NCBI RefSeq assembly: GCF_004362215.1 | Contig: NZ_SNWR01000001.1 | Coordinates: forward strand, 1,488,001 to 1,552,000 | Origin: Paractinoplanes brasiliensis | Lineage (GTDB): Bacteria; Actinomycetota; Actinomycetes; Mycobacteriales; Micromonosporaceae | Reading direction: 5' to 3' | DNA: 64,000 nucleotides | Shown here: positions 34,585 through 45,700 of the stretch, one piece after another | Layout: every line of letters starts with the position of its first letter | Numbering within the stretch: position 1 is the stretch's first letter | Translations under genes and position numbers: made by a program | The notes under the pieces: model-generated | Told to the model about the DNA's origin: nothing | The model's input: the letters and a program-made list of their open reading frames with translations, nothing else | The model's database searches: none

Positions 34585-35469
34585 CTACTTACGTTCCCCG
34601 ACCCGCCGGAGCAGGCCCTCCTGAACGGCGCTGGCGATGTGCCGGCCGTCCTCGGTGAACATGCGGCCGCTGGCCAGGCCGCGACTGCCGCTGGCCGACG
34701 GGCTCGTGCAGTCGTACAGGAACCACTCGTCGGCGCGGAACGGCCGGTGGAGCCAGAGAGCGTGGTCGAGGCTGGCGCCGATGACACCGCCCGGACCCCA
34801 GACCTCGCCGTGCACCGACAGCACCGAGTCGAGCAGCGACAGGTCGGACGCGTAGGTCAGGGCGCAGGCGTGGATCAGCGGGTCGTCCGGCAGCTTGCCG
34901 TCGACCCGCATCCAGACGCGCTGCTGCTCGCTGGCGTTGCGGTCGCCCGGCGGCACCCAGCCCGGATCGTTGACGTACCGCACGTCGACGGCCCGGGGCG
35001 CGGCGGCGAAGGCGCCCCGGCGGCTGGGATATTTCCGCACCCAGTCGGCCATCGTCTGCACCTCGTCGGGCCCGGGCACCCCGACCGGGGCCGGGCTGTG
35101 GTGATCGAGGCCCTCCTCGAGCACCTGGAACGAGGCCGACATGAAGAAGATGGTCTTGCCGTGCTGCTGGGCCGTGGAACGCCGCACCGAGAAGGACCGC
35201 CCGTCGCGGATCGTCTCGACGGTGAACCGGATCGGCTCGGTCGGGTCGCCCGGGCGCACGAAATAGCCGTGCAGCGAGTGGACCAGCCTGTCCGGGTCGA
35301 CCGTGCGGCCGGCCGCGACGAGCGCCTGCCCGGCCACCTGGCCGCCGAAGACCCGCTGGGCGCCGGTCTGCGGGCTTTCCCCGACGAAGGTCGCCGCGTC
35401 CAGTTGCTTGAGGTCGAGGACCTCGAGCAACTGGTCGACGGCGGCTTGTCCGCTGAGCGGTTGCGTCAC
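34585..35469 (-). CDS. tesB: Acyl-CoA thioesterase II
   Basis: A 294-residue double hot-dog thioesterase that hydrolyses acyl-CoA to fatty acid and CoA. The first half has VFGGQVAGQALVAAGRTV and LHGYFVRPGDPTEPI; the second has the catalytic-type Asp in LTYASDLSLLDSVL plus SLDHALWLHRPFRADEW and GRMFTEDGRHIAS. Length matches E. coli TesB. The GTG at 35469 overlaps the pyk stop (GTGA), so it is translated with pyruvate kinase. That coupling may be simple compact packing. Confidence 0.94.
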   Translation of the reverse strand: MTQPLSGQAAVDQLLEVLDLKQLDAATFVGESPQTGAQRVFGGQVAGQALVAAGRTVDPDRLVHSLHGYFVRPGDPTEPIRFTVETIRDGRSFSVRRSTAQQHGKTIFFMSASFQVLEEGLDHHSPAPVGVPGPDEVQTMADWVRKYPSRRGAFAAAPRAVDVRYVNDPGWVPPGDRNASEQQRVWMRVDGKLPDDPLIHACALTYASDLSLLDSVLSVHGEVWGPGGVIGASLDHALWLHRPFRADEWFLYDCTSPSASGSRGLASGRMFTEDGRHIASAVQEGLLRRVGERK

Positions 35470-36905
35470 AGGCCGGCGGGGTCGGTGAGGTCGCCGAGGC
35501 GGTGGACCCGCAGCGTGTTGGTGGAGCCGGGCGCGTTCGGCGGGGAGCCGGCCACGACGACCACGTAGTCGCCGGGACGGGCCAGGCCGAGACCGAGCAT
35601 CTTCGCGTCGACCTGCCGGAACATGTCGTCGGTGTGCTGCACGAAGTCGGTCAGGAACGTCTCGACACCCCAGCTCAGCGCCAGCTGGTCACGCACCGCG
35701 GGAACCGGGGTGAAGGCGAACAGCGGCAGCTCGCAGTGCAGGCGGGCCAGGCGGCGTACGGTGTCGCCGGTCTGCGAGAAGGCGACCAGCGCCTTGGCGC
35801 CGATGTTGCGCGCGATCTGCGACGCGGCGACGGTGAGCGCGCCGCCGTGGGTGCGCGGGTCGTGCTGCAGGCGCGGGACCGGGATCGAGCCGGCCTCGGT
35901 GGTGCTGACGATCTTGGCCATCGTGCTGACCGTGAGCACCGGGTACTTGCCGACGGAGGTCTCGCCGGACAGCATCACGGCGTCGGTGCCGTCGAGCACG
36001 GCGTTCGCGACGTCGGAGGCCTCCGCGCGGGTCGGGCGCGAGTTCTCGATCATCGAGTCGAGCATCTGGGTGGCCACGATGACCGGCTTCGCGTTCTCGC
36101 GGCACAGCTGCACGGCACGCTTCTGCACCAGCGGCACCTGGTCGAGCGGGAGCTCGACGCCGAGGTCGCCGCGGGCCACCATGACGCCGTCGAACGCGAG
36201 GACGATCGCCTCGAGGTGCTCGACCGCCTCGGGCTTCTCGACCTTGGCGATGACCGGGACGGTGCGGCCCTCCTCGGCCATGATCTCGTGCACGAGCTTG
36301 ATGTCGTCGGGCGAACGCACGAACGACAGCGCGATCAGGTCGACGCCGAGGCCGAGGGCGAAGCGGAGGTCTTCGGCGTCCTTGTCGCTGAGCGCGGGCA
36401 CGCTGACGGCGACGTTGGGCAGCGAGACACCCTTGTTGTTGCTGACCGGGCCGCCCTCGACGACCAGGCACCGGATGTCGGTGTGGTTGTCGACCGCGGT
36501 GACCTCGACAGCGACCTTGCCGTCGTCGATGAGCAGGCGGTCGCCCGGCTTCACCTCGAGCGGCAGCTTCGTGTAGGTGCAGGACACCCGGTCGGCCGTG
36601 CCGAGAATGTCCTCGCTGGTGATGGTGACCAGGTCACCGGTGTTCCAGACGTGCGGCCCGTCGGCGAACTTGCCGAGCCGGATCTTGGGACCCTGCAGGT
36701 CGGCGAGGACCGCGACGGCCCGGCCGGCCTGCTCGCTGGAGCTGCGCACGAGGTCGTACACCTTCTGGTGGTCCTCGTGGCTGCCGTGGCTGAAGTTCAT
36801 GCGGGCCACGTCCATGCCGGCCTCGACCAGACCGAGCATGCGCTCGGGGGAGGCGGTCGCGGGCCCCATCGTGCAGACAATCTTTACGCGGCGTGTCACG
36901 GCCAT
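35466..36905 (-). CDS. pyk: Pyruvate kinase
   Basis: A 479-residue glycolytic enzyme converting phosphoenolpyruvate and ADP to pyruvate and ATP. It begins RRVKIVCTMGPAT, with the active-site NFSHGSHEDH, the catalytic lysine region VIAKVEKPEAVE, then ARGDLGVELPLDQVP, MLDSMIENSRPTRAEASDVANAV and SGETSVGKYP. The C-terminal regulatory domain ends in VVVAGSPPNAPGSTNTLRVH. It is complete and full length. It is divergent from the HD-HSP90-like gene across 274 bases. Confidence 0.97.
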   Translation of the reverse strand: MAVTRRVKIVCTMGPATASPERMLGLVEAGMDVARMNFSHGSHEDHQKVYDLVRSSSEQAGRAVAVLADLQGPKIRLGKFADGPHVWNTGDLVTITSEDILGTADRVSCTYTKLPLEVKPGDRLLIDDGKVAVEVTAVDNHTDIRCLVVEGGPVSNNKGVSLPNVAVSVPALSDKDAEDLRFALGLGVDLIALSFVRSPDDIKLVHEIMAEEGRTVPVIAKVEKPEAVEHLEAIVLAFDGVMVARGDLGVELPLDQVPLVQKRAVQLCRENAKPVIVATQMLDSMIENSRPTRAEASDVANAVLDGTDAVMLSGETSVGKYPVLTVSTMAKIVSTTEAGSIPVPRLQHDPRTHGGALTVAASQIARNIGAKALVAFSQTGDTVRRLARLHCELPLFAFTPVPAVRDQLALSWGVETFLTDFVQHTDDMFRQVDAKMLGLGLARPGDYVVVVAGSPPNAPGSTNTLRVHRLGDLTDPAGL

Positions 36906-37179
36906 CAGGCTAGTCTCTCTTTCTCATCGGCCTGGCGGCCGACCCCCGTCGTCGGGATGAACTGCGTGTGTCGGGCGACGGCGGGCTGCCTGGGCCGCTC
37001 CTGACGACCCGGCGCGCTGCACCGTGCAAACCTGGCGGGCTTCAACGACCGCGGCACCAGCTTATCGGGCCGCCTGCGAGCCCTCGCCGCAACGCCTCCA
37101 CTCCCCCGTTCGGCCATCGCCGGGCAGCGATGCGAGCACTACAGTCCGTATTGCCGTGTTCCTGCCGAGGAGGAGTGAC

Positions 37180-40100
37180 GTGGGCGATTGGGGTCCGCTG
37201 GGCGAGGTGCTGCACCGTGAGGGGTCGGACCGCAACCGCGCCAACGTCAAGGATCTGGTCGCGCACGCGAAGGATCTGCTCAAGCTGGTGCGGGAGACGT
37301 TCCCCACCTACACCATGCACGACGAGCAGCACGCCGAGAATGTTATCGCCTTGATGGGCAAGCTCGCCGCGCCCCGGATCGAGCGGATGACCCCGCTGGA
37401 GGCGGCCCTGCTGATCCTGGCCGCCTACTTCCACGACGCGGGCATGGCCTATTCGCGAGCGGATCTGGCCGAGATCGTCGAGGGCGACGACTTCCACGCG
37501 TTCCTCGACGGCCACGACGACGATCTGCTGCTGACCGCGCGTCACGGTGGCGTGCCGCCCGACCCGGTGGTGCAGCACTACTGCCGCGCCCGCCATGCCG
37601 AACGGGTTCGATGGCACCTCGATCGGTGCGACTGGTCGCTGCTCCAGTGGGACGGCGCGCCCATCATCGAGCCCCTGGTGACCATCTGCCGCAGCCACAA
37701 CGAGGACACCGAGGCGCTGCACGATCCACGCTTCGAGACGGACTTCCACTTCCAGGCCGACCTGCGCTTCTGCGCCGTGCTGCTGCGCCTCGCGGACATC
37801 CTCGACCTCGACGACACCCGGGCGCCGCGGGTGATCTACGAGCATCTCGACCTGGTGCGGGACGAATCCGCCGAGGCCCGGACGAGCGACCGGGAATGGT
37901 CGAAGCACCTCGTGTCCAAGGGGTTCCGCTTCCCGCCGGAACACTCCCCCCATTACCGGATCAAGTTCATCGCCACACCCGACGACCCCCGCGTCGAGCG
38001 TGACCTCAGGGCGTTCCTCGATGTCGTCCGGGCTGAGCTGAGCCGGTGCCGGTCGCTGGCCGACAAGTTCGACAACCGGCGCTGGGCCGGCTTTCCGCTG
38101 CCGGCCGAGATCGACGACTCGGCGATCCTGAGCCGTGGCTACGTCTACGGCGACTTCCGGTTCGAGCTCGACCGCGGCGCGATCCTGGAGCTCTTCACGG
38201 GCAGCAACCTCTACGACGACCCGTACGCGTTCGTCCGGGAACTGCTGCAGAACGCGCTCGACGCCATCCGGGCGCGGGAAAGTCTCACCGGGTACAGGTC
38301 CGCGGGCATCCAGGTGTACTGCCGCGAGGACGCCGACGGGTACCTGTGGGTCCGGGTCGACGACGACGGCATCGGCATGGACCGCGACCGGCTGCAGAAC
38401 TACTTCCTGCGCGCCGGGAAGTCGTACTACCGCTCCGAGGAATTCGCCGTCGAGCAACTGCGGCGCACGGGGCTCGATCGCCCCCTCGATGTCATCGCCC
38501 AGTTCGGCATCGGCGTGCTGGCCTGTTTCATGGCGGGTGACCGGGTCGAGCTGACCAGCCGGCGGCACGTCGCTCCGGGCCGGACCACCAAGGGGGTGCG
38601 GCTCTCGATCAGTCAGCGCGACGAGTATTTCGTTCTGCAGGAGTCCGACCGGCCGGGCACCCCGATGCCCGGGCCACCCGGCGCCGAGGCGGCGTTCCTG
38701 CGCGAGGCCGGGACACGGATCGCGGTCCGGATCGACCCGAACCGCACCGGCATCGAGGCGGACGAGATGCTCGAGCGCATCAAGAGCTACATATTCGCCC
38801 CACCGGTGCCGGTCTTCGTCAACGGGCAGCAGATCGGCGCGGAGACGTCACGGCTGGTGGACGAGCCCACGCTGCCCGCCTTCGAGGTGGCCGAAATCGA
38901 TCTGGAAGGGCTGGTCTGGGATCAGCCGTCGCTCCCGTGTCTGAACACGATCCGGGCGATCATCGTTCCGATCGACCTCAGCACGGCGGAGATCTCGCCG
39001 GACATCAGGGGGAAGGCACTGGCTTACCTCGCGTTTCCGCCGGCCGTGGACGAGCCGGAGGATCCGCTGCCCGGCCTCGCCGCCACCGACCCCGAATTGT
39101 CGGCCGCCTTGCGTGGCGCCGTCACCCGAACGCGGATCGCCCTCCATTTCGAGAACTACTCCCGTCGACCGGAGCATGCGGTACGCCTTCGTGTTGACCG
39201 TATGTTTCGGAAAGATTCGCTGCGGAGTGCCTACCAGATATTGTCCGGTCGGCGACTTACGGGACCGACGGCGGCCGTCACCGACAGCACCAATTCGGCC
39301 GAGTTCCGCAAACACCTCGAGAACACACCGCAGGACTTGATGCAGTTCGTTCGTCTCATCCTCGAAGAGGCCCCGGCCGGTCACCTGTTCGACGAGATCG
39401 AAGTCCGATCCTACTTGGAACTGACCCCAGATCGCCTGCCCGCGCCGGATGCCGCTCGAAGGCTCTTCCACGGAGGGTCGACCTGGTCGTACAACGGGAT
39501 CAAGTTGCCGGTGCGGGACGGCGGCGGGGTCGCCAGTGTCCTCGACTGCAATCACGGCTTCCTGCTGGGGGCGATCAGCCTGTCGGGGGCCATGCGGCCC
39601 GAGCTTTCCGTGTCCCGGTCCGAGGTCCGGTCGATCTCGTTCGCCGCGTCCTCCATCCTGCATCTCTCCGTCCGGCGCGCAATGCAGAAGTCGTTGGGGG
39701 ACAGTGAGTGGGCTACGGCCGCGCTGGATGCGCTCGGGGCACGCGATCTCACCATCTTCGAGATACCGGATCCATGCACAGAAGCAACCGTGGCGGCTGA
39801 GTTGAGCAGGCGCGGTGACGCATGGCGATCCGAGCGGGTGATCGAGACCGCAGAGGGCTGGATGAGCATCGATGACCTGTTGGCCTCCGCCGAAACCGGC
39901 GCGAGTCCGAGCATCCTGACCGGGGCAGCCTTTGGCTGGACGGATTTCCAGACCTACCTCACGCGTGGTCTCCTGCAACGCTTCACCTCACTCGAATGGA
40001 CGCCGCCAGCAGACCCGGAATCGAGAGGAGAGCTGCGCTTGATTTCCGCGGGGCCGCCGTCCGGCCCGGAGCGGACGACCGTCTTCCGGCCTCTCTTCGC

Positions 40101-40377
40101 CGTGCCCTACACCGGCGACGAATCACTGGCCCGCTCCGGCCCGTTCCTCAACCAACGGCACGCCCTGACTCAATGGCTCCTGGGAAACGCGAGTGTGCTC
40201 GCGGCCGAATTTCCCGCACCTTTTCAGAAGATTCTGCGCGAGACGGGAAGCTTTCTGGCCGATGTCGAACCGATCAATGCGGCGTTGAGGCGCGTCGCCG
40301 ACCGGCGTCCGGATATCGCCCCGCCGGCCGAGGCCTACCTCCGGGTTGACGAACAGGGACAGTGGTGGTCGCAATGA
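37180..40377 (+). CDS. HD phosphohydrolase fused to HSP90-type (GHKL) ATPase, putative conflict/defence protein
   Basis: A 1065-residue multidomain protein with no recognised named homologue. Residues 30-230 form an HD domain: His47 and His51 in MHDEQHAEN, the HD pair His85-Asp86 in AYFHDAGM, His173 in RSHNED, and an acidic end in LLRLADILDLDD. Residues 320-560 form a GHKL ATPase: N-box ELLQNALDA (354-362), DDDGIGM (394-400) and QFGIGVLACF (441-450), close to HSP90. About 500 uncharacterised residues follow. From memory, similar HD plus HSP90-like proteins are called HD-CE and linked to conflict systems. GTG 37180 has AGGAGGAG five bases upstream. The stop overlaps the next start (ATGA). Confidence 0.85.
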   Translation: MGDWGPLGEVLHREGSDRNRANVKDLVAHAKDLLKLVRETFPTYTMHDEQHAENVIALMGKLAAPRIERMTPLEAALLILAAYFHDAGMAYSRADLAEIVEGDDFHAFLDGHDDDLLLTARHGGVPPDPVVQHYCRARHAERVRWHLDRCDWSLLQWDGAPIIEPLVTICRSHNEDTEALHDPRFETDFHFQADLRFCAVLLRLADILDLDDTRAPRVIYEHLDLVRDESAEARTSDREWSKHLVSKGFRFPPEHSPHYRIKFIATPDDPRVERDLRAFLDVVRAELSRCRSLADKFDNRRWAGFPLPAEIDDSAILSRGYVYGDFRFELDRGAILELFTGSNLYDDPYAFVRELLQNALDAIRARESLTGYRSAGIQVYCREDADGYLWVRVDDDGIGMDRDRLQNYFLRAGKSYYRSEEFAVEQLRRTGLDRPLDVIAQFGIGVLACFMAGDRVELTSRRHVAPGRTTKGVRLSISQRDEYFVLQESDRPGTPMPGPPGAEAAFLREAGTRIAVRIDPNRTGIEADEMLERIKSYIFAPPVPVFVNGQQIGAETSRLVDEPTLPAFEVAEIDLEGLVWDQPSLPCLNTIRAIIVPIDLSTAEISPDIRGKALAYLAFPPAVDEPEDPLPGLAATDPELSAALRGAVTRTRIALHFENYSRRPEHAVRLRVDRMFRKDSLRSAYQILSGRRLTGPTAAVTDSTNSAEFRKHLENTPQDLMQFVRLILEEAPAGHLFDEIEVRSYLELTPDRLPAPDAARRLFHGGSTWSYNGIKLPVRDGGGVASVLDCNHGFLLGAISLSGAMRPELSVSRSEVRSISFAASSILHLSVRRAMQKSLGDSEWATAALDALGARDLTIFEIPDPCTEATVAAELSRRGDAWRSERVIETAEGWMSIDDLLASAETGASPSILTGAAFGWTDFQTYLTRGLLQRFTSLEWTPPADPESRGELRLISAGPPSGPERTTVFRPLFAVPYTGDESLARSGPFLNQRHALTQWLLGNASVLAAEFPAPFQKILRETGSFLADVEPINAALRRVADRRPDIAPPAEAYLRVDEQGQWWSQ

Positions 40378-40844
40378 CGCAGCCCAGTGACATCGATCGG
40401 GCGCAGGCCTTCGAGGTGGAGCGGTACAAATACCTGCTTCAGCAGTTGCATGCCGTGAACGAGAACGTGTATCGGTTTTTGGCCATCTATCAGACGTTGG
40501 CGACCGCGCTTGTCGGGGCGGCTCTGGCGCTGTTTGTGAAGTATGACGACTGGAAGATCGAGCGGGGCATCGCGCAGATCGGGGTCGTGGCGGTTCTGGC
40601 CCTGGTCACGGTGATCGCCGCCTTCACCGTGCTGCTGATCGTGATCGGGGTGCTGACCTGGCTCGACTACCGGCGCGAGGAGTGCGAGTTCACCGAGGAC
40701 GTCGTACGGAAAGGGTTTCGCAAAGCTCCTGACCCCAGGAACTTCTGGCGGTGGTACGAGACGTACATCGTGCTCTTCATCGTGGGGTCGGTGGGGTTCA
40801 TGTGGCTGGGCGCGGCCCTCGTCCTGTTGCCGGCGATGTCGTGA
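40374..40844 (+). CDS. Three-helix membrane protein coupled to the HD-HSP90-like ATPase
   Basis: A 156-residue protein of unknown family. A charged N-terminal helix (AFEVERYKYLLQQLHAVNENVY) leads into TM1 (FLAIYQTLATALVGAALALFV), TM2 (VVAVLALVTVIAAFTVLLIVIGVLTWL) and, after a cytoplasmic loop with YRREECEFTEDVVRKGFRKA, TM3 (YIVLFIVGSVGFMWLGAALVLL). Its ATG overlaps the ATPase stop by four bases and its stop overlaps the Nudix start by four, so the three proteins are likely made together. By analogy with other conflict operons it could be the membrane effector or anchor; that is inference. Confidence 0.85.
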   Translation: MTQPSDIDRAQAFEVERYKYLLQQLHAVNENVYRFLAIYQTLATALVGAALALFVKYDDWKIERGIAQIGVVAVLALVTVIAAFTVLLIVIGVLTWLDYRREECEFTEDVVRKGFRKAPDPRNFWRWYETYIVLFIVGSVGFMWLGAALVLLPAMS

Positions 40845-41244
40845 GGCCGGGGCACGACTTCATCGGCGTCGGCGTGGGGGCCATGGTCTTCGACGACGAC
40901 GGGCGGGTTTTCCTCGCGCGAAGAGGGCCGGCGGCACGGAACGAGCGAGGGCTGTGGGAGTTCCCGGGCGGCATGGTCGACTTCGGAGAGACGATGGCGG
41001 ACGCGGTCAGACGGGAGTTCGCCGAGGAGTACGGGATGACCGTCGAGGTCACGGGGCTCATCGGCGTCTCCGATCACATCCTGCCCGCGGAGGGGCAGCA
41101 CTGGATCTCACCGAGTTTCACGGCACGTCACATCGAGGGCACGCCGGAGATCAAGGAGCCGTCCAAGTGCACCGAGATCGGCTGGTTCCGGCTGGGTGAG
41201 CTGCCGGAACAGCTCACCCAGGCCAGTCGTGACACGTTGCGGAA

Positions 41245-41263
<19 letters not shown>
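40841..41263 (+). CDS. Nudix hydrolase, third gene of the HD-HSP90-like operon
   Basis: A 140-residue Nudix protein that would cleave a nucleoside diphosphate linked to another group. The Nudix box is perfect: GGMVDFGETMADAVRREFAEEYGM. The rest (FIGVGVGAMVFDDDGRVFLARRG, then TARHIEGTPEIKEPSKCTEIGWF) resembles ADP-ribose or dNTP-type hydrolases with no clear substrate. The GTG at 40841 overlaps the membrane protein stop (GTGA). Being coupled to an HD phosphohydrolase suggests a shared nucleotide substrate or signal. The 3' end overlaps convergent gltD by 19 bases. Confidence 0.9.
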
Positions 41264-42709
<1,446 letters not shown>

Positions 42710-42717
<8 letters not shown>

Positions 42718-45700
42718 GCTTGACCCCCATGACCGCCTCGTCGACGTTGCGACCGGCTGCTTCGGCGGTCCTGATCAGTTCCATCACGCGCTTGTAGTCG
42801 CGCGGCACCACCGCGGTGAACCGCTCGACGGCCGCGGACCAGTCCTTGAGCAGCCGCTCGGCGACCCCCGACCCGGTTTCGGTCGCGTGCTTCTCGACGA
42901 GGGCGCGCAGGGTTTCCCGCTCCTCCTCGGTGAGCGGGGCCAGGTCGACCAGCTCGGGATTGATCCGGGTCGGCGCGAGGTCGAGCACGAACGCCTTGCC
43001 GCCACTCATGCCGGCCGCGAAGTTGCGCCCGGTCGGGCCGAGCACGACCACCGTGCCGCCCGTCATGTACTCGCAGCCGTGGTCGCCGACGCCCTCGACG
43101 ACGGCCTGGCCGCCCGAGTTGCGTACGGCGAACCGCTCGCCGGCGCGGCCCCGGAGGAACAGCTCACCGGCGGTCGCCCCGTACAGGATGGTGTTGCCCG
43201 CGATGATGTTGTCCTCGGCGACGAACGGCGCGTTCTCGTCGGGGCGCACCACGACCCGGCCGCCGGACAGGCCCTTGGCCACGTAGTCGTTGGTGTCGCC
43301 GATCAGCCGCAGGGTCACGCCCTTGGGCAGGAACGCGCCGAACGACTGCCCGCCCGTGCCGCGCAGCGTGAACGCGATGGTGTCGTCGGGCAGCCCGGCG
43401 CCGCCGTACCGGCGGGTCACCTCGCCGCCGAGCATCGCGCCGACGCTGCGGTTGTCGTTGCGGATGGCGACCTCGGCGTGCACCGGACGGCCGTCGGTCA
43501 GCGCCGGGGCGGCCAGCTCGAGGAGCTTGTTGTCGAGCGCCTTCTCCAGCTCGTGGTCCTGCTTGACGATGCCGCGGCGGGCCGCGCCCTCGGGCAGCTC
43601 GGGCACGAACAGGATCGGCGACAGGTCGAGACCCTTGGCCTTCCAGTGGTCGACGGCGGGACGCACGTCGAGCACCTCGGCGTGCCCGATGGCCTCGTCG
43701 ATGCTGCGGAAGCCCAGCTCGGCCAGGTATTCCCGGACCTCCTCGGCGAGGAACAGGAAGAAGTTCTCGACGAACTCGGGCTTGCCGGTGAAGCGCTCAC
43801 GCAGCACCGGGTTCTGCGTGGCGATGCCGACCGGGCAGGTGTCGAGGTGGCAGACCCGCATCATGATGCAGCCGCTGACGATCAGCGGGGCGGTCGCGAA
43901 CCCGAACTCCTCGGCGCCCAGCAGGGCCGCCACCACGACGTCACGGCCGGTCTTGAGCTGGCCGTCGACCTGCACGGTGACCCGGTCGCGGAGCTTGTTG
44001 AGCAGCAGCGTCTGCTGGGCCTCGGCCAGCCCCAGCTCCCACGGGGAGCCGGCGTGCTTGAGCGAGTTCAGCGGGGACGCGCCGGTGCCGCCGTCGTGCC
44101 CCGAGATCAGGATGACGTCGGCCTTGAGCTTGGCCACGCCGGCGGCGACCGTGCCGACGCCGATCTCGCTGACCAGCTTCACGTGCACCCGCGACTGCGG
44201 GTTGACGTTCTTGAGGTCGTGGACGAGCTGCGCCAGGTCCTCGATGGAGTAGATGTCGTGGTGCGGCGGCGGCGAGATGAGGCCGACGCCCGGGGTGGCA
44301 TGCCGGGTCTTGGCGATCCACGGCCACACCTTGTTGCCGGGCAGCTGCCCGCCCTCGCCGGGCTTCGCGCCCTGCGCCATCTTGATCTGCAGGTCGTCCG
44401 CGTTGACCAGGTATTCGCTGGTCACGCCGAACCGGCCGGACGCGATCTGCTTGACCGCGGAACGCCGCTCGGGGTCGTGGAGGCGCTCGACGTCCTCGCC
44501 GCCCTCGCCGGTGTTGGACTTGCCGCCGAGGCGGTTCATCGCGATGGCGAGGGTCTCGTGCGACTCCGCCGAGATCGACCCGTACGACATGGCGCCGGTG
44601 GCGAAGCGCTTCACGATCGCGGACGCGGGCTCGACCTCGTCGATCGAAATCGGTGAGCGGCCCGGCTTGAACTCGAACAGCCCGCGCAGCGATCCCGCCT
44701 CGGCGGCCAGGCCGTCCACTTTCGACGTGTACTTGCGGAAGACGTCGTACTGCTTCGAACGCGTCGCGTGCTGCAGCAGGAACACCGTCTCGGGGTTGAA
44801 GAGGTGGATCTCCCCCTCGCGGCGCCACTGGTACTCGCCGCCGACCTCGAGCCGCCGGTGGGTGCGTTCGGCCGGGTTGGCCGGGTACGCCTTCTCGTGC
44901 CGCGCCTTCACCTCGGCGTGGATGTCGGCCAGCCCGGAGCCGCCGATCCGGCCCTTGGTGCCGGCGAAGTAGCGCTGCAGCAGACGGTTGTCGAGACCGA
45001 CGGCCTCGAAGACCTGCGCGCCGCAGTACGACGACACCGTCGAGATGCCCATCTTGGACATGATCTTGAGGACGCCCTTGCCGAGCGCCTTCACGTAGTT
45101 GCGGACCGCCGCCTTGGGGTCGAGCCCGGCCAGCGGACCCGTCGCGATCAGGTCGTCGACCGACTCGAAGGCCAGATACGGGTTGACCGCGGCGGCGCCG
45201 TAGCCGATCAGCACGGCGGCGTGGTGCACCTCGCGGCAGTCGCCCGACTCGACGACCAGCGCGACCTGGGTGCGGGTCTGCTCGCGTACGAGGTGCTGGT
45301 GGACCGCGGCGGTGAGCAGCAGCGACGGGATCGGGGCGAGGTCGGCGTTGGAGTCGCGGTCGCTCAGCACCAGGATGCGGACGCCGTCCTCGATCGCCTC
45401 GGAGACGTGCCGGCAGATCTGGGTCAGGCGGGCCTTGATGCCGGCCGCGCCGTCGCGCAGGGGGTAGAGCCCGGAGACGCGTACGGCCTTGAAGCCGGGC
45501 AGGTCGCCGTCGTCGTCGATGGAGAGCAGCTTGGCCAGCTCGTCGTTGTCGATCACCGGGTACGGCAGGACGATCTGACGGCAGGAGGCCGGGCTCGGGT
45601 CGAGCAGGTTGGCCTCGGGGCCGATCGTGGTCGACAGGCTGGTCACCAGCTCCTCACGGATGGCGTCCAGCGGCGGGTTGGTGACCTGGGCGAACAGCTG

